Source of the DNA: Collinsella sp. An2
Lineage (GTDB): Bacteria; Actinomycetota; Coriobacteriia; Coriobacteriales; Coriobacteriaceae
DNA: 64,000 bases
Reading direction: 5' to 3'
Assembly: GCF_002160065.1 (NCBI RefSeq)
Contig: NZ_NFJW01000005.1
Location: 62,001-126,000 of the forward strand
The notes below the pieces were generated by a model. That model saw nothing but the letters and a program-made list of their open reading frames with translations, was not told the DNA's origin and did not search any database. Shown here piece after piece: positions 62,950 to 64,000 of this stretch (within the stretch, counting starts at the first letter, position 1; every line of letters starts with the position of its first letter). The position numbers and the translations under genes are program-made.

Positions 62950-63090
62950 GACTCGCCGCTCCGCTGATCGAAACCGTAGGCGGTACGCACCTGGCGGGGC
63001 CTGCTGCCTGAGCCCGGGCGTCGCGATGCGTGGTGCCCAGGCGCAGCCGCCGCTCCCGCGCCTGCTGCGGCCTCTCGCCTCGCCGCGCAC

Positions 63091-63135
63091 AAAGACCCCT
63101 GCAGACTTGCAATACGTCTGCAGGGGTCTTTTTTG
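63091..63135. terminator. Bidirectional terminator between oxidoreductase and uppP
   Basis: AAAGACCCCTGCAGAC (63091-63106), loop TTGCAATAC, GTCTGCAGGGGTCTTT (63116-63131), then TTTG. It serves both convergent genes. Confidence 0.92.
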
Positions 63136-63164
63136 CAACATATGAGCACTGTCGCGCGCAGGCG

Positions 63165-64000
63165 TTACGCCACGCTCGTCGGGATGCCCAGCGCCGGAGC
63201 GATCAGGAAAAAGAACGCAAGCACGGCAACGCCGAGGATGATGCGATACACGCCGAACGCCGAGAACGTGTGGCGCTTCACGAATCCCATGAGCCACTTG
63301 ATAGCGGCAAGCGACACCAGAAATGCCACGAGGCAGCCGACCACCATGATGGCGATCTCGGTTGAGCCAAACGTGCCACCGTCCAGGAAGATGTACTTCA
63401 CAAGGCGCAGCGCGCTTGCGCCAAACATGACGGGAATGGCCAAAAAGAACGTGAATTCCGCCGCGACCGAGCGGGTCGTGCCCAGAAGCAGGCCGCCGAT
63501 GATGGTCGAGCCGGAGCGCGACGTGCCCGGGATGAGCGACAGCACCTGGAACACGCCGATGCCAAACGCCGTCTTCCACGGCAGGTCCTCAAGCGTCGTG
63601 ATGGAGCCGAAGTCGCCGTCGGGCGTGGGCTCGATGGCCTCGGCGGGACGAGCGAAGTGCGCACCGGCGGGACGGCTGCCGGGCACGACGCCCTCGGCCT
63701 CGATGCGTGCCTTGAGCTTGTGGGCGCGCCACCGCTCGATCACGATGAACGCGATGCCATAGACGATGAGCGCCGCCGCGACGACGGGAGCGTTATAGAA
63801 GTGCTCTTCCATGAAATCGTCGAGCGGGATGCCGATCACCGCAGCCGGGATGCATCCGAGCACGACCTTGCCCCACAGTTTCCAGGTAGAGCGACGCCCC
63901 TCCTTGCCCTTGCTGGGGCTGAAAGGATTGAGCGTGTGGAAGAACAGCACGCACACGGCCAAGATGGCACCCAGCTGGATGACCACCTGGAACATGTTCC
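63165..64000 (-). CDS. uppP: Undecaprenyl-diphosphatase UppP (BacA), 5' end outside the window
   Basis: Dephosphorylates undecaprenyl diphosphate to recycle the lipid carrier for wall synthesis; confers bacitracin tolerance. The visible 278 residues start at ...MFQVVIQLGAILAVCVLF, the second conserved segment; the first, with the E/SSSAHL motif, lies past the window edge, so the ATG at 63995 is internal. PGTSRSGSTIIGGLLLG is the phosphatase loop. A short Pro/Ala-rich insertion (GVVPGSRPAGAHFARP) is seen before it. Confidence 0.94.
   Translation of the reverse strand, partial: NMFQVVIQLGAILAVCVLFFHTLNPFSPSKGKEGRRSTWKLWGKVVLGCIPAAVIGIPLDDFMEEHFYNAPVVAAALIVYGIAFIVIERWRAHKLKARIEAEGVVPGSRPAGAHFARPAEAIEPTPDGDFGSITTLEDLPWKTAFGIGVFQVLSLIPGTSRSGSTIIGGLLLGTTRSVAAEFTFFLAIPVMFGASALRLVKYIFLDGGTFGSTEIAIMVVGCLVAFLVSLAAIKWLMGFVKRHTFSAFGVYRIILGVAVLAFFFLIAPALGIPTSVA

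Overview
The window is a dense, high-GC chromosomal segment with short intergenic gaps and strong GGAGG-type ribosome binding sites. Gene content (archaeal-type TopA, RicT with a basic tail, a single TatA/B-like protein beside TatC, several PTS loci, HypAB, 6-phosphoglycosidase) suggests a gut actinobacterium of the Coriobacteriia, most likely Collinsella or a close relative. That assignment rests on family knowledge, since no database search was possible.

Region 1 (1-12.9 kb, all minus strand) reads as a catabolic module for an amino sugar, most likely N-acetylgalactosamine/galactosamine. Transcription runs from a mannose-family PTS (IIA, YajC-like, IIB, IIC, IID) through a GntR/UTRA regulator, an AgaS-type SIS deaminase/isomerase, an amino-sugar-6-phosphate deacetylase, a PfkB sugar-phosphate kinase and a class II ketose-bisphosphate aldolase to two tandem pyruvate kinases. 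Two GTGGTAC-type inverted repeats upstream of the PTS genes are candidate operators.

Region 2 (12.9-31 kb) holds tRNA-Thr(CGT), a YhcH-family protein, a SurA-like lipid-bilayer-anchored foldase, NAD-type isocitrate dehydrogenase, a HEAT-like protein, a 3-hydroxyisobutyrate-dehydrogenase-type enzyme with a striking His/Cys tail, DegV, HPF, a solute-binding lipoprotein, ComF, a ricT-holB-tmk cluster, an AbiEi/nuclease-like gene flanked by 100-bp direct repeats, and an archaeal-type topoisomerase I.

Region 3 (31-46 kb) holds a DUF4097 protein with its HTH partner, hypBA, tatCA, an anti-sigma antagonist, two membrane-anchored proteins with an aspartate aminotransferase, NhaA, Mn-type pyrophosphatase, a ROK glucokinase, BrnQ and a membrane-anchored Mrr-like nuclease.

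Region 4 (46-64 kb) holds PcrA, a deoC-deoD-deoB nucleoside catabolic set, an MFS exporter, a second sugar locus (PRD regulator, lactose/cellobiose-family IIA, IIB and IIC, GH4 6-phospho-glucosidase, and a stand-alone RarA/MgsA C-terminal domain), a FAD oxidoreductase and the 3' part of uppP. The IIC gene carries an in-frame TGA.

The most unusual material is between genes. (a) Arrays of an 11-nt AGTTACGTGCG-like motif with an exact 20-nt period, next to hairpins, occur at 13.1 and 28.3 kb, and one hairpin half is duplicated around an AbiEi-like gene. (b) A 27-nt TGTCAAATGTACCCGTCCCCAATGACA-type repeat is arrayed at 6.5 kb and has also landed, as a perfect 31-bp inverted repeat, inside the pcrA reading frame. 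(c) A 230-bp near-palindrome lies between deoC and deoD. (d) A 60-bp tract of 10-bp-phased TAGAAA elements lies upstream of the ROK kinase.
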